A DNA stretch of 64,000 nt from PALSA-1353 sp050012375 (GTDB lineage: Bacteria > Planctomycetota > Phycisphaerae > Tepidisphaerales > Tepidisphaeraceae), in contig JBEKHH010000025.1 of NCBI GenBank assembly GCA_050012375.1, forward strand, positions 6,075 through 70,074, in the 5' to 3' direction. The notes beneath the pieces are model-generated. The model had not been told where the DNA came from, ran no database searches, and saw only the letters and a program-made list of their open reading frames with translations. A program made the translations under genes and the position numbers. Shown here piece by piece: positions 60,779-64,000 of this stretch. Position 1 is the first letter of the stretch; every line of letters starts with the position of its first letter.

Positions 60779-61807
60779 ATGATTGAACCGAATCGTAAAG
60801 GCGAAGTGTGGATTTACGCCGAGCAGGAAGACGAGCACCTGAGCGATACGTCGGTGGAGATGTGTTCCAAGGCGCGTGAGCTGGCGGATGGGCTGGGGGT
60901 GGGCGTCGGCGCGGTGCTGGTGGGATGGAATGTGCGCGAGCTGTCCTACCGGCTGATTGCACACGGGGTGGATCGCGTCTATTACGTCAATGACACTCGC
61001 CTGGAACACTACCGGACGCTCCCTTACGCGCGGGCCCTTTGCCAGTTGATCGCCAAGTACAAGCCGCAGATCGTCCTGTACGGGGCGACGCCTCTGGGCC
61101 GGGACCTGGCCCCGCGAATTGCGTCGGAAATGCGTGCCGGCCTCACGGCGGATTGCACCGACTTGCGCCTCGGCGCTTATACCGATCCGCGCACGAAGAT
61201 CACCCATGAAAACGTTCTGCTGCAGATCCGCCCGGCCTTCGGCGGCAACATCATCGCGACCATCGTCAACCCCGACCGCTGGCCGCAGATGGCCACCGTC
61301 CGCGAAGGCGTGCTGCGGATGGGCGACGGAGATCCGCGCCGCAGCGGCCGTATCATCGAGGAGAAGATCGAACTCAATGATTTCGAGCAGGCCGTTCGTC
61401 TCATCGAGCGGCATCGCGTGAAACGCAAGGTGAATCTCAAAGGGGCCAGGATCATCGTCGCGGGCGGGGGCGGCGTGGGGAGCAAAGATAATTTCCGGTT
61501 GATCCACGATCTGGCGGGCGTGTTGGGCGGCGCCGTCGGAGCCAGCCGCGCCGCCGTCGATAGCGGCTTCGTCGGCAAGGAACATCAGGTGGGGCAAACC
61601 GGCACCACGGTGCGGCCGGCGCTGTATATCGCCTGCGGCATCAGCGGCGCGGTGCAGCACCGGGCTGGAATGGAAGAATCCGCCAAGATCATCGCCATCA
61701 ACTGGGACAAGGATGCCCCCATCTTCGGCGTGTCCCATTACGGGATTGTCGGAGATCTCAACAAGGTGATCCCGATGATGATCAAGGCGATCCGTGAGCG
61801 CGGATGA
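60779..61807 (+). CDS. etfA: Electron transfer flavoprotein alpha subunit
   Basis: A ~342-residue FAD-binding ETF subunit. The C-terminal FAD domain shows VAGGGGVGSKDNF, GASRAAVDSGFV, QVGQTGTTVRPALYIACGIS and GAVQHRAGM. ATG 60779 is chosen over TTG 60773. It is 47 bp after etfB and 35 bp before the acyl-CoA dehydrogenase gene. The subunits form the electron acceptor for that enzyme. Confidence 0.94.
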   Translation: MIEPNRKGEVWIYAEQEDEHLSDTSVEMCSKARELADGLGVGVGAVLVGWNVRELSYRLIAHGVDRVYYVNDTRLEHYRTLPYARALCQLIAKYKPQIVLYGATPLGRDLAPRIASEMRAGLTADCTDLRLGAYTDPRTKITHENVLLQIRPAFGGNIIATIVNPDRWPQMATVREGVLRMGDGDPRRSGRIIEEKIELNDFEQAVRLIERHRVKRKVNLKGARIIVAGGGGVGSKDNFRLIHDLAGVLGGAVGASRAAVDSGFVGKEHQVGQTGTTVRPALYIACGISGAVQHRAGMEESAKIIAINWDKDAPIFGVSHYGIVGDLNKVIPMMIKAIRERG

Positions 61808-61842
61808 GACGCATCTGTCATAATGAATTGGAACGATAGCCC

Positions 61843-63588
61843 ATGCCCAACTACTTCACCGACAACGATGATATCCAGTTCCTATTCGGCCACCTTGACC
61901 TGGTGCAAATTGCCGCAGCGCAGGAGGACGACTTTGGCGGCGGCGGCGATGGGGACTATGCCCCGCTGGATGCGGCGGACGCCATCGACAATTACCGGCG
62001 AATCCTGTGCATCGTGGGCGACATCGCCGCCAAACACATCGCTCCGCGCGCCCAGGAGATCGACCGCCAGGGCAATCTCCTCAACGAAGACGGGACGGTC
62101 ACGCTGCATCCTTCGATGCGAGAGAATCTCAAGGCGCTGGCCCAGGCCGATTTGATGGGGTTCACCCTGCCTCGCCGGTACGGCGGGCTGAATTGCCCCT
62201 GCTTGATTTACACCATGGCCAACGAGATCGTCAGCCGGGGCGACGCGTCGCTAATGAATCTGTTCGGGTTGCAAGGAATCGCGGACACGATCAACGCATT
62301 TGCCGACCAGCCCGTCAAGGACCAGTTCCTGCCGCGCTTTGCTCGAGGGGAGTTGACGGGCGCGATGGTGCTGACGGAACCAGACGCGGGGTCGGACCTG
62401 CAAGCGGTGTCATTGCGGGCGTGGCAGGATGAAGAAGGGCGCTGGCGGCTGACGGGAGTGAAACGATTCATCACCAACGGGTGCGGCGAGGTTCTGCTGA
62501 CGCTGGCCCGGTCCGAGGCGGGAACCACCGATGGGCGCGGCCTCAGCCTGTTCCTGGCGGAACGCTCAAGCCGCATCCGGGTGCGCCATCTGGAAGAGAA
62601 ACTGGGCATCCACGGTTCGCCGACCTGCGAGCTGGTTTACGACGACGCCCCCGCCCTGCTGATCGGGGAGCGCCAGCGTGGACTGGTGCCGTACGTGATG
62701 AGCCTGATGAACGGGGCCCGGGTGGGCATCGCCGCCCAATCGCTGGGCATCGCCGAGGCCGCCTTCCGCGTGGCCCGTCGCTACGCCTACACGCGTAAAC
62801 AGTTCGGCGTATCCATCGAGAAATTGCCGGCGGTGGCGGAGATGGTCACGGAGATGAAGATCGCCATCGAAGCGGCACGGGCCCTGGTGTACGAGACGGC
62901 GCGCATCTGCGATCTGGAGTACAACAATCTGCGTGTTCTGGAGACCCGCGCCCCCACCGACGAGCAGGAACTCAAACGGCGCAAGAACGATGCGCGAGTT
63001 TTCAAGCGTCTGAACGGCATGCTCACGCCGATGAGCAAATACTATGCTTCGGAAATGTGCGTGAAGGTGGCCAACCAGGCGATACAGGTGCTGGGCGGAT
63101 CGGGATACATGACGGATTATCCGGTGGAGCGGCATCTGCGCGATGCACGCATCACCACCATCTACGAAGGAACCAGCCAATTGCAGATCGTGGCGGCGGT
63201 GCGCGGCGTGTGCAGCGGCGCCTTCGAGAATCGCGCCCTGGAATTGGAGCAGAAGACCTACGACGACGACGTTCTCAATCGCCTCAAAATGAAACTGGTC
63301 GAGGCCAGGGAACTGGTGCTCAAGGCGGCGGCGCTGGCCAAGGAAAAGGGGTCGGGATACATCGACCTGCACGGGGTACGGCTGGTCGATTCGGCCATCG
63401 CGGTGCTGGTGGGCCATCTTTTCCTGGACCAGGCGAAGGGCACCCCGCGCAAGCGAGCGGTCGCCCGTCGGTTCATCGAGACCCGTCTGGCGAATCTCCG
63501 CCGCGACTTGGAGTTGGTCACCAGTGGGGATCGCAGCCCCCTGGACGACTACGCGACTCTGGCCGGTCCCGTGCCGCCGGCTTCGTAG
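61843..63588 (+). CDS. Acyl-CoA dehydrogenase
   Basis: A 581-residue flavoprotein that introduces a trans-2 double bond in acyl-CoA and hands electrons to ETF. AMVLTEPDAGSDLQAV and VKRFITNG bind FAD/substrate, and YTRKQFGVSIEKLPAVAEM and VLGGSGYMTDYPVERHLRDA follow, then IYEGTSQLQIV. A C-terminal ~110-residue helical extension beyond the usual ~380-400 residues places it among the longer (AcdA/FadE-like) forms. It ends the etfBA operon. Substrate chain length is unknown. Confidence 0.93.
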   Translation: MPNYFTDNDDIQFLFGHLDLVQIAAAQEDDFGGGGDGDYAPLDAADAIDNYRRILCIVGDIAAKHIAPRAQEIDRQGNLLNEDGTVTLHPSMRENLKALAQADLMGFTLPRRYGGLNCPCLIYTMANEIVSRGDASLMNLFGLQGIADTINAFADQPVKDQFLPRFARGELTGAMVLTEPDAGSDLQAVSLRAWQDEEGRWRLTGVKRFITNGCGEVLLTLARSEAGTTDGRGLSLFLAERSSRIRVRHLEEKLGIHGSPTCELVYDDAPALLIGERQRGLVPYVMSLMNGARVGIAAQSLGIAEAAFRVARRYAYTRKQFGVSIEKLPAVAEMVTEMKIAIEAARALVYETARICDLEYNNLRVLETRAPTDEQELKRRKNDARVFKRLNGMLTPMSKYYASEMCVKVANQAIQVLGGSGYMTDYPVERHLRDARITTIYEGTSQLQIVAAVRGVCSGAFENRALELEQKTYDDDVLNRLKMKLVEARELVLKAAALAKEKGSGYIDLHGVRLVDSAIAVLVGHLFLDQAKGTPRKRAVARRFIETRLANLRRDLELVTSGDRSPLDDYATLAGPVPPAS

Positions 63589-63626
63589 CGACCTTTCAGC
63601 CGCGCGCGTATCAAGCGTGATCGGGA

Positions 63627-63880
63627 TTACCTGAGATATGGAATCATTCGATATGGTACGCGCCGCATGTAATCCGCGTATCCGCTCAAATTCCGGCGTA
63701 GAAACTTCTCTTCCAGCACGCAGCGCAGGGCCAGCAAGCCCAGCGGAACGCTCTCCAGCAGGGCCGCGGCATAAGATTCCAACCAAAGCGGCAGACCGAC
63801 TAAAACAAGAATCGCCCCGGCGTACATCGGATGGCGCACGATGCCGTAGACGCCAACGTCGATGACTCGTTGTTGTCAGC
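63627..63880 (-). pseudogene. 5'-truncated isoprenylcysteine methyltransferase-family fragment
   Basis: The sequence encodes RVIDVGVYGIVRHPMYAG, LVGLPLWLESYAAALL and EEKFLRRNLSGYADYMRRVP, the end of the ICMT/PEMT-like membrane methyltransferase family. The frame is closed by TGA two codons before RVIDVG, so the N-terminal ~100+ residues are missing. GTG/ATG codons inside could start only a short piece. It is probably a gene remnant; the upstream ~120 bp to the window edge show nothing recognisable. Confidence 0.7.
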
Positions 63881-64000
63881 AATCACTTAAATCCCGCCAC
63901 GAATAATCACTTCAAATGCCTCCATTTTGGAGAGGCACAGATTTGCAACGTAGTCTCAGCGGTTTCTCGCCGCTGGGAGCTTACGGATGTCGAATCGGCT

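Overview
The window is 64 kb of high-GC bacterial chromosome, most likely from a planctomycete (Phycisphaerae-like). The main clues are an exported protein with Gloeo/Verruco ('GloVer') tandem repeats and a VPEP-type C-terminal sorting signal, a GTP-type PEP carboxykinase, signal-anchored HEAT/TPR proteins, a very large valS and many loosely packed genes on both strands. The assignment is inferred from gene content; no rRNA or tRNA gene was seen.

Layout. 1-10.1 kb: 3' part of argS, two small genes, a 303-bp remnant copy of the pckG 3' end, the GloVer/PEP-CTERM gene, intact pckG, a TPR-glycosyltransferase-like protein and a large anchored protein. 10.1-20.8 kb: an ABC exporter pair, UTP-glucose-1-P uridylyltransferase, a Crp/Fnr regulator, a histidine kinase-receiver-GGDEF operon, a GNAT enzyme, a BglII-like restriction-modification pair and rpsD with a clear terminator. 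21-28 kb: a signalling group (HTH-receiver, HDOD-histidine kinase, receiver-GAF) and a Q/S-rich exported TPR protein. 28.6-31.5 kb: a C45-type Ntn hydrolase lipoprotein and pstB-phoU. 31.6-34 kb: a second restriction-modification pair with a ribbon-helix-helix regulator and its probable operator. 34-41.2 kb: four minus-strand genes (GT-C-like membrane protein, Gfo/Idh/MocA oxidoreductase, valS, DHH phosphoesterase), with a heptanucleotide palindromic repeat in each of the three gaps between them.

41.7-52.8 kb is the most unusual region: three B12-binding radical SAM proteins, an LpxL-like acyltransferase, an acyl-AMP ligase, a methyltransferase-like protein, a condensation-type acyltransferase, two acyl carrier proteins, a PagL-like lipoprotein and a methyltransferase fragment. 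There is no ketosynthase. It looks like a pathway that loads a pre-made acid on a carrier protein, modifies it with radical chemistry and transfers it to an acceptor, possibly a lipid.

52.8-59.7 kb is defence-rich: a type III-like mod gene, dinD and a truncated res gene, then a guanine deaminase-like amidohydrolase, a RelE/XRE toxin-antitoxin pair and a degraded HigA-like fragment. 59.8-63.6 kb holds etfB-etfA-acyl-CoA dehydrogenase, a short operon that passes electrons from acyl-CoA oxidation to ETF. The right edge has a 5'-truncated isoprenylcysteine methyltransferase-type fragment.

The window is also rich in repeats: a 27-bp-armed palindrome, an in-frame palindromic element inside valS, four heptamer palindromes and several GC-rich hairpins.
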